10,489 bases of DNA from an uncultured bacterium (GCA_946886185.1 CAMPIC010000051.1:1-10489), one strand, 5' to 3'; shown: positions 1 through 7,211, numbered from the stretch's first letter. Program-made: numbers and translations. Notes: generated from the sequence alone by a model not told the origin.

Positions 1-19
1 AGGTAGGACATTGCACCGC

Positions 20-232
20 TCACGACTTGAGCGCCGCAACGTAGTAGCGGCGGACGCCGTCGGCGCCCTTCTCGCTGACCACGTCGATGCCGAGTCGCTT
101 CTTCACCGCCCCGCTGAGGAATCCCGACACGTAGTATTTCTGGAGGAGTACGTAGACGAGGACGCAGGGCACGATCGCCACCATCACGCTCGCCGACAGC
201 GCTCCCCAATCGACGGCGCCGAGACGTCCGCG
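20..232 (-). pseudogene. C-terminal fragment of carbohydrate ABC transporter permease (MalG/UgpE type)
   Basis: The minus-strand reading frame that stops at 20-22 contains the last transmembrane helix and tail of a binding-protein-dependent sugar permease. The stretch DWGALSASV is followed by a hydrophobic helix and then LLQKYYVSGFLSGAVK, which matches the usual family ending (LLQRYFV-G---GAVKG). These permeases form the inner-membrane channel of CUT1 sugar importers. Only about 70 residues look like permease: upstream of roughly position 230 the frame continues for about 24 residues without resemblance to the family, so the membrane domain and EAA loop are missing. Unusually, about 27 residues (KKRLGID...YYVAALKS) follow the normal GAVKG end. 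The gene is cut where an unrelated plus-strand ORF begins, so this is either a real truncation or a chimeric contig join. The family call is fairly safe; the exact breakpoint (about 215-236) is inferred. Confidence 0.7.
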
Positions 233-235
233 AAG

Positions 236-766
236 ATGGTGGGACGATACACCGACCTGCTCGATCCGGCGCGGGCGCGCATCATTGCTCTCTTGGAACG
301 ACATGGATATCCGACGCCACGCTCCGCGACCGCGGGTCTGTCACCGCAGTGGATCGAATATGGAGTGGGAGCGGCGGCTTATGGAGGGATCGGCTATCCT
401 GGACCTTCGCTCTGGTTCTGGAGCGAGGCGCGCGATGATCCTCGCAACGGCAGCGCGGCGACCTGGCGCGGCGTGACCGACTCCTTCCATCGCGATCTGC
501 GCACGCTTCCTCCCCGCTGGCTGCTGGCGGAGGGAGACGCGCCCACTGAGTTCGCGAAGCTGCTCGAAGCTTGCACCGCGGCGTGCAGCGTCGCGCAAAA
601 AACGGCGTTCTACGAGGCGGCTGGAAGCGCGGCGAAAGCGGCCTGGAACGACCCCGACGTGAATGACGCGTTGCGCGCGCGGCGGGGCGAGTGGCCGTGG
701 CGAGCAGCGATTCCCCCGGAGATGCACTCGGCATTCGCCGCGGGCCTTGATCGGCAATCTCAGTGA
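236..766 (+). CDS. Unidentified protein, possibly 5'-truncated
   Basis: This is an open frame of 176 codons from ATG 236 to TGA 766. I do not recognise the family. The protein is soluble-looking, rich in Ala and Trp (WIEYGVG, LWFWSEA, GEWPWRAAIP), with no signal peptide or membrane helix. Its codon use (G/C-rich third positions) resembles the neighbouring real genes, and no competing frame here shows a domain. The frame stays open upstream to position 11, but that part runs antisense to the permease fragment and is unlikely to be coding. No Shine-Dalgarno sequence precedes ATG 236, and the start falls at the inferred junction with the permease remnant, so the true N-terminus may be lost. It ends 11 bp before the stop codon of the convergent dinB gene. 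Coding status is likely; function is unknown. Confidence 0.5.
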   Translation: MVGRYTDLLDPARARIIALLERHGYPTPRSATAGLSPQWIEYGVGAAAYGGIGYPGPSLWFWSEARDDPRNGSAATWRGVTDSFHRDLRTLPPRWLLAEGDAPTEFAKLLEACTAACSVAQKTAFYEAAGSAAKAAWNDPDVNDALRARRGEWPWRAAIPPEMHSAFAAGLDRQSQ

Positions 767-777
767 GGCCGCGGGCT

Positions 778-2022
778 TCAGTCCTCGACGGGCCGGTCGG
801 ACGGAGAGCCCGTTCCGCGGATCGCGCGTTTGCGGAGGGTGCGCGCGCGGATCACTTTCCCATGGCCGAACCGTTCCTCGATCCGATCCACCGCTTCCGA
901 AAGTCGGCGCTTCCGCTCCACGCATTCGGCGGAGGTGAAGAGATCGAACGACTCACCTCCATCGGGCCGGATCGAGGTGACTCCGACTCCCAGGAGACGC
1001 ACCGGGTTCCGGCGCCAGACCTGATCGAAAAGCTGGCGCGCCACGCCGTAGATTCGATCCTCGTCGCTCGTCGCCGCCGGAAGGGAGAGCTGGCGGGTCA
1101 AAGTAGTGAAGTCCGGATAGCGCACCTTGATGTGGACGATCCGTCCTACCACTCCGTCGCGCCGGAGGCGCCGGGACACGCGCACCGATTGATCCAGTAG
1201 CACCGAGTAAAGCAGGCCTGGCTCGTCTTGATCGCGCGCGAAGGTCTCCTCGTGACTGTACGATTTCGCATCCCAGTCGGGAACCACGTCCCGTTCGTCC
1301 GATCCGTGAGCAAGGCGGTGCAGGTGCTCGCCGTGGATGCCGAATCGAGCCTGCAATCTCCGCACTTCGGTGCGCGCGAGCTGCCCGATAGTGCGGATTC
1401 CGATCGCGTCGAGCGCATCTTTCGTCCGCGGTCCGACTCCCCACAGCCGCGAGATGGGCAGTGGATGGAGAAAGGAAACCACGGTCCCCGGCTCGACCAC
1501 GACCAATCCATCCGGCTTCTCCAGATCCGAAGCGATCTTTGCCACGAATTTGACAGGAGCGACTCCGATGGACGCGATCAGATCGGTGCGTTCCCGAACC
1601 GCCGCCTTGATGCGATGGGCGATCTGTCGAGGTGGACCGAAGACGCATTCCGTGCCGGTGAGATCGAGAAACGCCTCGTCGAGCGAGAGCGGCTCCACCG
1701 CCGGAGAGAAGGAATGCAAAACCTCCATGACCTGCCTGGAGACCGCTTGGTACTTGGCCATGTCGACCGGAAGTCGGATCAGGTCGGGACAGAGCCTGAC
1801 CGCCTGCGCCATCGGCATCGCCGAATGCACTCCGAAGACGCGCGCTTCATAGGAGGCGGCGCTCACCACCCCGCGCGTATCGGCGCCGCCGCCCACCACG
1901 ACCGGCTTTCCGGCCAATTTGGGATCGTCGCGCACCTCGATCGACGCATAGAACGCATCCATGTCGACGTGCGCGATGACGCGCGTCCACTTCGTGGAAG
2001 ACGGTTTGGGCTCCTCGACCAT
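778..2022 (-). CDS. dinB: DNA polymerase IV (Y-family translesion polymerase)
   Basis: This 414-residue protein is a complete DinB/Pol IV, the error-prone cytoplasmic polymerase that bypasses damaged template bases. The palm motif HVDMDAFYASIE gives metal ligand D20 and tyrosine steric gate Y25. SLDEAFLD supplies D115 and E116. The S151-IGVAPVKFVAKIASDLEKP stretch and the helix-hairpin-helix around LWGVGPRTK (193-201) are typical. The little-finger domain starts near SHEETF. ESFDLF (357-362) sits where the family has its QxxLF-type beta-clamp-binding motif, and RFGHGKVIRA follows as expected. ATG 2022 has no Shine-Dalgarno sequence; instead TAGACT lies 6 nt upstream, suggesting a leaderless transcript. 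I see no LexA-like palindrome upstream, so SOS control is not evident. The gene is divergent from the outer-membrane receptor gene and convergent with the unidentified ORF at 236-766. All catalytic residues are present. Confidence 0.96.
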   Translation of the reverse strand: MVEEPKPSSTKWTRVIAHVDMDAFYASIEVRDDPKLAGKPVVVGGGADTRGVVSAASYEARVFGVHSAMPMAQAVRLCPDLIRLPVDMAKYQAVSRQVMEVLHSFSPAVEPLSLDEAFLDLTGTECVFGPPRQIAHRIKAAVRERTDLIASIGVAPVKFVAKIASDLEKPDGLVVVEPGTVVSFLHPLPISRLWGVGPRTKDALDAIGIRTIGQLARTEVRRLQARFGIHGEHLHRLAHGSDERDVVPDWDAKSYSHEETFARDQDEPGLLYSVLLDQSVRVSRRLRRDGVVGRIVHIKVRYPDFTTLTRQLSLPAATSDEDRIYGVARQLFDQVWRRNPVRLLGVGVTSIRPDGGESFDLFTSAECVERKRRLSEAVDRIEERFGHGKVIRARTLRKRAIRGTGSPSDRPVED

Positions 2023-2028
2023 TCCAGG

Positions 2029-2034
2029 AGTCTA
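2029..2034 (-). promoter_or_regulatory. Candidate -10 box of leaderless dinB transcript
   Basis: On the minus strand TAGACT is followed by exactly six bases (CCTGGA) and then the dinB ATG. This places the expected transcription start at or next to the start codon, the layout known for leaderless genes with a TANNNT box. The -35 region is weak (TTTCCG about 15 nt upstream). The call is an inference from spacing and from the absence of a ribosome binding site. Confidence 0.35.
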
Positions 2035-2081
2035 CGTCACCACCCGGGCCGGAAACCGATCTCAAAATCGCGGCGGGTGCG

Positions 2082-2111
2082 CTGGCAGGGATTCCTCGAC
2101 CCCGCTATGAT
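2082..2111 (+). promoter_or_regulatory. Candidate sigma70-type promoter for the outer-membrane receptor gene
   Basis: CTGGCA (2082-2087, four of six matches to TTGACA) and TATGAT (2106-2111, five of six matches to TATAAT) are separated by 18 bp. Transcription would start near 2118 and give a leader of roughly 38 nt before ATG 2156. The site lies in the divergent region between dinB and the receptor gene. It is a consensus match by eye only. Confidence 0.4.
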
Positions 2112-2142
2112 TCCGACCAATCGCGGCCGGGGTGGACCGGAT

Positions 2143-2149
2143 GGGAGGA
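2143..2149 (+). promoter_or_regulatory. Ribosome binding site deciding the receptor start
   Basis: GGGAGGA ends 6 nt before ATG 2156. This ideal spacing favours ATG 2156 over the in-frame GTG 2132 and ATG 2141, which lie upstream of or overlap the site. Confidence 0.8.
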
Positions 2150-2155
2150 TGTTGC

Positions 2156-4993
2156 ATGGATAAGGCGCCGGGGCGGCCGAAACCGCCGATCAGGCCCAGA
2201 CCGTTCCGCAATCCGATCGAGCCGCTCTTCCTCATCTCCCTCTGTTGCGTCTTGTGTGGTGTCTTCACTGCGTCGCGCATCGAGGCGCGCGTCGGAGACG
2301 GCAGCGTCTCGCTCACCTGGTCCGGCGTCGCGTCGTTGACCACCGGAGAGAGTCCGCTCGCTGCGGGGGCAGCCATCTCCGATCCATCGCGCATCGCAAT
2401 CGTCCTGCTCGCTCCCGGCGGAGAGCGGAACGTTCCGCTCGACGCCGCGCAGCCTGCGCGATTCGCCGGAATCGATCCCGGCGTCTGCCGCATCGAGCTG
2501 CGCAACTCCGGGATCGAGATGGCCGCCTGGGAGGTGACGGTGGTGGGAGAGCTCTCCACCGATCTCCACCTCGACCTCTCCTCCGGTCGGCTTCACGCTT
2601 CGGACGTATTCGCGGAGCCGTTCGGCAACTGGGAGCGCTGGGATGTGTCCGAGCTACGCATCCTCCCCGGTCTCGGCTCCGAAGCACTCGAGGCGGTCGA
2701 CACCCATGCTCCGCGACAGGATCCGAACCTCGACGGACGCTCGCTCGATCGGCCGGCGCGCCTGCGCCCGCAGGAGATCCGGCTCGACCGCCGGGTGGCC
2801 GGAGCCCAGACTCCGCTCGGAACCGTTCCCGCTTTCTTGAAGGACGATCGACGCTGGATTCTCACGCGTCCTGCTCCACGCACCCAGCTCACCGCGGCCG
2901 GCTCGGGCGGAACCGCGGGCCGTTTCCTGGCCCGGGGCGCGTTCGACCTCCACACTCCGTCCGCGGTGGGCATGATCGATCTGAGCACGACTCTGCAGTA
3001 TGCGCTCTCCGACAACGCTGGTCCGACCGCGGTCGCGGACGACGATCTCGAGCACAATCAGCTGGAGGGACTGGAGGCGAGGATCATTGGCCATCTCGCG
3101 GAGCTGGGACCGGGAGCGCTGCGCGCGTCGATTTATGCGCACGGAACGCAGCGCGAGTACTACCTGCATCCGTTCGAGCTGAACCTGCCTCACGCGCCGC
3201 GCGAGGATCGGGCCTGGCTCGAGGCGACCGGAACCTACGATCTCGACATCGGTCCGAGCCTCGCCTCGCTCGATCTCTCGTTCACGCGGGACTATCTCGA
3301 GACGGGCGATGACGACGCGTTCGACGTCTTCGGTGGATACACACGAAGCGGCGATTCGGAGACGACCGAAGACGGGCTCAGCTGGCAAGGGGACGATCCG
3401 ACCAACTCGACCGACGACGGGCATCTCTACGACTACTACCTGCGGAGCTTGACGCAATCGTTCCGCGTCGCGCTCGACACCCAGACCGACTGGAGCAGCA
3501 GCCCTTCGAACGGGGAGAACGGCGTCGGATTCGCGCCGCTCCGATTGGGCGCGGAGCTGCGCACCACGAGCTGGCGCCTCTTCGAGCACCTCGCTCCCAC
3601 ACAAGCGGCGCTCGGTCTCGACAGCGGCTTCCAGATGACGCAGAACTACGGATACAGCCTCGACGGAGACGAACGCGACTCGCGTTCCGGGCACGAGCCG
3701 CGCGATCCGTCCGAGCTCGCCCTCTATGCCTCCCAGCGGATGTCCTTCGGATCGATTCAGCTCGAAGGCGGCGCGCGCTTCGAGCGATTCGTCTCGGGAC
3801 AGCGTCCGTTGCTCGATTTGAGCGATCCGGTCGGCGACGACGGAACCATCACCGACGCGGACCTGGCGGCCGAGGAAGAGCTCACCGCGATCGACCCGAG
3901 AGCAGGTCTCTATGCGCCGCTCGGGAGCAGGACGCATCTCTGGATCGATGGAGGACGCACGCGGACCTATCCTCCGTTCGAGGCGCTCTACTTCGATTCC
4001 GATCTCCTGCAGCTCCAGGCCGGCACCGATCAGGGAGAAGAGCGTTTCGGCCGCGAGTTCCTCTTCGGGAATCCAGCCCTCGCGCCGGAGGAGCGTTGGA
4101 GCGGCCAGGTGGGCATCCATCGCGATCTCACGCGCGAGCTCGGCCTGCGCATCTCCGGAACGATGGCCCGCGTCACGGACACCTGGGTGGCCCGCGCTCA
4201 CCCGATCGGGATCGACCAGATCGCCTACTATGAGAACGAGGGTGAACGGCGCGAGTCGGGATTGCACACCCGTCTGCTCTGGCGCGCCGGGACCCGCTCC
4301 TCCCTCCGTCTGAGCTACGACTGGTCTCAGATCGAGACCAACGTGATCGAGCCGGCGCCACTCTACCGCGAGCTCACGAACCCGGGCGAACCGGTCCAGA
4401 ACATCGCCCATGCGCAGAGCCCACTCGGCTATTCCTCGTGGTTGGAAGATGGCGTCGATCGAGGATTCTTCCCCTCCATTCTCGATCGGACGCATCGCCT
4501 TTCGGCCGCATGGATCCTGGAGCTCGCGCGCGCGAATTCGGGATTCGCTCAGGGGCTCCTCGCGCCCGGCCAGCTCGCGGTCACGCTGCAGGCTGCCTCG
4601 GGTCTTCCCTACACGCCCACGTTCGTCCGGGCGGAAGGTTCGGTCGTGGATGCGCTCGATCCGGCGCGCGTCATCCCCGGCTCGCTCAACAGCGAGCGTC
4701 TGCCCTGGATGTGGCAGGTCGACGTCGCGCTGACGCAGAACCTGGAGCTGTTCGATCACGAGGTCGGGCTGCTCGTCGAAGTGCGCAATCTCACCAACAA
4801 TCAGAACGCGCACACGGTGTACACGGCCACGGGAGAAGCGGACGACGACGGCTGGCTCGACACTCCGGAAGGACAGGCGGCCGTGGAGCAGAACGGGGAC
4901 GAGTTCGAGCGCGCGTATCTCGATCGCATCGACGACCCGACGCACTATCGCGATGGAATCCAGGGACGATTGGGGCTCAGCGTCCACTTCTGA
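2156..4993 (+). CDS. TonB-dependent-receptor-like outer-membrane beta-barrel protein without an obvious plug
   Basis: This is a 945-residue secreted protein. A basic N-terminus and hydrophobic core (LFLISLCCVLCGVF) with likely cleavage after IEA near residue 42 form a signal peptide. Residues about 43-140 look like an all-beta, Ig- or CNA-B-like domain. After a linker near 175-270, the remainder has alternating strand patterns typical of a large barrel. Family hallmarks include NPALAPEERW (about 638), SGLPYTPT (about 815) and VEVRNLTNNQNAHTVYTATGEADDDGW-type residues (about 875-900), with a terminal phenylalanine as the Omp signal. Residues about 381-424 are very acidic and probably form an extracellular loop. 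I cannot find the usual plug domain or a TonB box, so TonB-driven import is doubtful; substrate is unknown. It is probably the first gene of a co-directional run, ending 12 bp before the SGNH hydrolase. Barrel assignment is strong; function is open. Confidence 0.85.
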   Translation: MDKAPGRPKPPIRPRPFRNPIEPLFLISLCCVLCGVFTASRIEARVGDGSVSLTWSGVASLTTGESPLAAGAAISDPSRIAIVLLAPGGERNVPLDAAQPARFAGIDPGVCRIELRNSGIEMAAWEVTVVGELSTDLHLDLSSGRLHASDVFAEPFGNWERWDVSELRILPGLGSEALEAVDTHAPRQDPNLDGRSLDRPARLRPQEIRLDRRVAGAQTPLGTVPAFLKDDRRWILTRPAPRTQLTAAGSGGTAGRFLARGAFDLHTPSAVGMIDLSTTLQYALSDNAGPTAVADDDLEHNQLEGLEARIIGHLAELGPGALRASIYAHGTQREYYLHPFELNLPHAPREDRAWLEATGTYDLDIGPSLASLDLSFTRDYLETGDDDAFDVFGGYTRSGDSETTEDGLSWQGDDPTNSTDDGHLYDYYLRSLTQSFRVALDTQTDWSSSPSNGENGVGFAPLRLGAELRTTSWRLFEHLAPTQAALGLDSGFQMTQNYGYSLDGDERDSRSGHEPRDPSELALYASQRMSFGSIQLEGGARFERFVSGQRPLLDLSDPVGDDGTITDADLAAEEELTAIDPRAGLYAPLGSRTHLWIDGGRTRTYPPFEALYFDSDLLQLQAGTDQGEERFGREFLFGNPALAPEERWSGQVGIHRDLTRELGLRISGTMARVTDTWVARAHPIGIDQIAYYENEGERRESGLHTRLLWRAGTRSSLRLSYDWSQIETNVIEPAPLYRELTNPGEPVQNIAHAQSPLGYSSWLEDGVDRGFFPSILDRTHRLSAAWILELARANSGFAQGLLAPGQLAVTLQAASGLPYTPTFVRAEGSVVDALDPARVIPGSLNSERLPWMWQVDVALTQNLELFDHEVGLLVEVRNLTNNQNAHTVYTATGEADDDGWLDTPEGQAAVEQNGDEFERAYLDRIDDPTHYRDGIQGRLGLSVHF

Positions 4994-5005
4994 CGCACCG
5001 AGGGA

Positions 5006-6079
5006 ATGGACGCCAAACTTCGCAAACGGCTCCGACTGATCGCATTGCAGGGCGTGCTCATCCTCGGAGCCGCCCTGCTCGCGCTTTTCGCGGCGGAGCT
5101 GATGGCGAGGAAGCGGTTCCCGGATCTGCGCTATTCCACCTCCCGCCAGCAGCGTGTGGAAGGACTCTTCGTTCAGTTCGATCCACGGTACGGATGGTCC
5201 AACGTCCCCAATCGAACAGTGCGATTCCAGCGTCTCGAGTTCGATACCGAGGTGAGCATCAACGAGGATGGGTATCGCGGGCCGCGCATTCCCGTGGAGC
5301 CGACTCCCGGCCGATACCGGATCCTGGTGCTGGGAGATTCGTACGTCTTCGGTCACGGCGTGGACGAAGAGGAAACGTTCTGCTCTCTCGTGGCCGCGCG
5401 ACTTCCGGAGAGCGAAGTGCTGAACTTCGGAGTCGTGGGCTACTCGACGGATCAGGAGCTGATGCTCTTGCGCGATCGCGGGCTCCGCTATCGTCCCGAC
5501 CTGGTGATCCTCGGTCTCTATCGCAACGACATCCTGGACAACGGGCACGACACCGCCTGGGGCCTCTATCGCAAGCCTCGATTCCGGATGGAGCCGGACG
5601 GAGCGCTTTCTCTGGTGAGCGAGTCGGTGCCTGACGGAGTGCCGCTCATGATACGGCTGCGGCGTGAGCTGCGCAGGCGATTCGTGCTTTATGGCGTGGT
5701 CACCTATCGCCTCGCTCTCCGGCAGGGTCAACGCGAATCGGAGAAATCGATCCAGTCGAGTCACGCGCTCACACGCGCTCTGGTGGGAGCGATCGCGGAG
5801 ACGTCGCTCGATTCGGGCGCGCGCTTCCTCCTCCTGATGCTTCCCGATCTCGAAGCGGATCCGGAGCTCTGGGAGGATCTGCCGGGCGAGAAGCTCGATC
5901 TCGATCCGGTCTTCGCGGCGTTCGAGGCGACTCATTCCGATTCCGAGGTCGCTTACCGTTACGATTTGCACTGGCGTCCGTTGGGTCATCGCCTCGTGGC
6001 GGATACGCTCGCTGCGCGGATCGCCCCCTGGATCTCCGCGCAGTCCGATTCGAGCGCGGAGGGATCCCCGCGCCCATGA
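5006..6079 (+). CDS. Membrane-anchored SGNH/GDSL-family hydrolase or acyltransferase
   Basis: This is a 357-residue protein with a basic start (KLRKRLR) and one hydrophobic segment (about 11-33), which should anchor it in the inner membrane with the catalytic domain in the periplasm. SGNH blocks are in order: block I VLGDSYVFGHG with nucleophile S112, block II NFGVVGY with G142, block III GLYRND with N174, and block V DLHWRPLGH with D320 and H322. The family hydrolyses or transfers acyl groups on polysaccharides, lipids or peptidoglycan; the substrate cannot be told from the sequence. Size and layout resemble AlgX-like or generic SGNH proteins with an N-terminal anchor. It begins 12 bp after the receptor stop, with GAGGGA directly abutting the ATG, an unusually close Shine-Dalgarno sequence. 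Co-transcription with the receptor is likely. Its stop codon overlaps the first unit of a tandem repeat array. Confidence 0.88.
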   Translation: MDAKLRKRLRLIALQGVLILGAALLALFAAELMARKRFPDLRYSTSRQQRVEGLFVQFDPRYGWSNVPNRTVRFQRLEFDTEVSINEDGYRGPRIPVEPTPGRYRILVLGDSYVFGHGVDEEETFCSLVAARLPESEVLNFGVVGYSTDQELMLLRDRGLRYRPDLVILGLYRNDILDNGHDTAWGLYRKPRFRMEPDGALSLVSESVPDGVPLMIRLRRELRRRFVLYGVVTYRLALRQGQRESEKSIQSSHALTRALVGAIAETSLDSGARFLLLMLPDLEADPELWEDLPGEKLDLDPVFAAFEATHSDSEVAYRYDLHWRPLGHRLVADTLAARIAPWISAQSDSSAEGSPRP

Positions 6080-6165
6080 GCCGGAGTCGGACACGCTCAT
6101 GAGCGGAGCTGAACGTGGTCATGAGCCGGAAGTTGACGCGTCCATCAGCCGGAATCAGAGGGCCC
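6075..6165 (+). repeat. Degenerate 22-23-bp tandem repeat array (4 units)
   Basis: Units start at 6075, 6098, 6120 and 6143 with CATGAGCCGGAGT, CATGAGCGGAGCT, CATGAGCCGGAAGT and CATCAGCCGGAATC. The spacing is 23, 22 and 23 bp. The unit tails are less conserved (GGACACG, GAACGTG, TGACGCG). The first unit contains the TGA stop of the SGNH gene, and the array ends about 50 bp before the GTG start of the carboxypeptidase. The spacing is not a multiple of three, which argues against a protein repeat. Function is unknown; protein binding sites or a decayed repetitive element are possibilities. Confidence 0.6.
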
Positions 6166-6203
6166 CGATTGGACGCCAAGAGTCCGGATCGGATGAACCG
6201 TTC

Positions 6204-6210
6204 GAGGAGG
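6204..6210 (+). promoter_or_regulatory. Ribosome binding site deciding the LD-carboxypeptidase start
   Basis: GAGGAGG lies 5 nt before GTG 6216. It supports GTG rather than the in-frame ATG 6099 as start, because ATG 6099 lies inside the tandem repeat and lacks a comparable site. Confidence 0.8.
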
Positions 6211-6215
6211 ACTTC

Positions 6216-7160
6216 GTGAGCTTTCCCCCGCTGTTTCCGCCGCTCTGGAGACCCGGCGCACGACTGGGCCTCTCCACTCCGAGCAGCCCGACCGACGAAG
6301 CGCGCCTGGTGCGGGGCATCGAGTGGCTCCGATCCCGCGGCTTCGAAGTCGTGGAAGCGCCGAGCACTCGCGTGCGTGGAGGCATCCATGCGGGATCGCC
6401 GGGGGAGCGCGCCGAGGAGTTCAATCGCTTCCAGAAGGATTCTTCGATCGACGGCATCTTGTTCGTGCGCGGCGGAAGCGGCTCGATGGGGATGCTCGAC
6501 CAGATCGACTACGACGCCGTGCGAGATCATCCCAAACTGGTGGTCGGGTTCAGCGATCCGACCGGTCTCCTGCTCGCTCTGCACGCGCGCACCGGCCTGG
6601 TGTCCATCGCCGGAACCATGGTGGTGCAGCTCTTCGACGAAATGAGTCCGTATACGATGGAGCGATGGTGGGAGCTGGTGCGCGGACCATGGCCGCGCGG
6701 TCCACTGCCGCTTCCCGAAGGACACTCGTTGGAGGTGCTCCATCCGGGGACCTGCGAAGGCCGTCTCTTCCCCGTGAACTTCTCCCTCTTCTCCAGTCTG
6801 GTCGGCACCTCGTACCTGCCCGACCTGGAGGGAGCGATCCTCCTGCTGGAAGATGTCGACGAGCGGCCCGAGTCGCTCGACCGGATGGTCAATCTCCTCC
6901 GGCTTTCGGGGATCGGAGGACGGCTGGGCGGAATCGTGCTCGGTCAATTCACCAACTGCATGCCGAGAAACGAGAAGCTGACCGAAGCGGATGGACTGCG
7001 GCTGGTCTGGGATCTGGCACGCTCGCTCGGCATCCCGGCGCTGGCGAGCTTTCCGCACGGTCACGAGTTTGTCTCGTGCTCGCTGCCGCTCGGCACACGC
7101 GCGCGTCTCACGACCGATCCCCCCGGACTGTCGCTGCTGGACGCTCCCGAGCTCTCGTAA
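6216..7160 (+). CDS. LD-carboxypeptidase, MEROPS S66 family (LdcA/MccF-like)
   Basis: With the GTG start the protein has 314 residues, close to the family norm of about 300, and begins where family members do (PP--RPGARLGLSTPSSP). S66 enzymes cleave the L-Lys(Dap)-D-Ala bond of murein tetrapeptides during peptidoglycan recycling; MccF relatives instead cut microcin C-type peptide-nucleotides. The Ser-Glu-His triad is visible: S113 in VGFSDPTGLLLAL, E212 in LLLEDVDERPESLDRM, and H283 in FPHGHEFVSCSLPLG. The glycine-rich FVRGGSGSMGML (83-94) aligns with the family's RGGYG-like loop. There is no signal peptide, so it is cytoplasmic. The longer frame from ATG 6099 would add 39 low-complexity residues encoded by the repeat array. 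It follows the SGNH gene after 136 bp and may share its transcript. Murein recycling is the likelier role; microcin immunity cannot be excluded. Confidence 0.92.
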   Translation: MSFPPLFPPLWRPGARLGLSTPSSPTDEARLVRGIEWLRSRGFEVVEAPSTRVRGGIHAGSPGERAEEFNRFQKDSSIDGILFVRGGSGSMGMLDQIDYDAVRDHPKLVVGFSDPTGLLLALHARTGLVSIAGTMVVQLFDEMSPYTMERWWELVRGPWPRGPLPLPEGHSLEVLHPGTCEGRLFPVNFSLFSSLVGTSYLPDLEGAILLLEDVDERPESLDRMVNLLRLSGIGGRLGGIVLGQFTNCMPRNEKLTEADGLRLVWDLARSLGIPALASFPHGHEFVSCSLPLGTRARLTTDPPGLSLLDAPELS

Positions 7161-7211
7161 TCCGGCGTTTCTTAACTCGGATTCTCAGGGTTCGTCGTCG
7201 ATCAACTAAGA

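Noticed and set aside
2023..2131. LexA operator upstream of dinB
   Set aside because: I looked for a GAAC/GTTC- or CTGT/ACAG-type palindrome and saw none.
2132..2155. GTG 2132 or ATG 2141 as receptor start
   Set aside because: The GGGAGGA ribosome binding site lies between them and ATG 2156, and only 2156 has the right spacing.
1228..2163. A 311-codon plus-strand open frame antisense to dinB
   Set aside because: dinB contains all catalytic motifs on the other strand; this frame is His/Asp/Arg-rich without a domain.
2654..6100. A 1148-codon open frame antisense to the receptor and SGNH genes
   Set aside because: It has no recognisable domain, its composition is Arg/Glu/Val-rich as expected for the antisense of GC-biased codons, and both opposite-strand genes have clear family motifs.
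5769..7064. A 431-codon minus-strand open frame over the SGNH and carboxypeptidase genes
   Set aside because: It is the antisense shadow of S66 coding sequence; no motif was seen.
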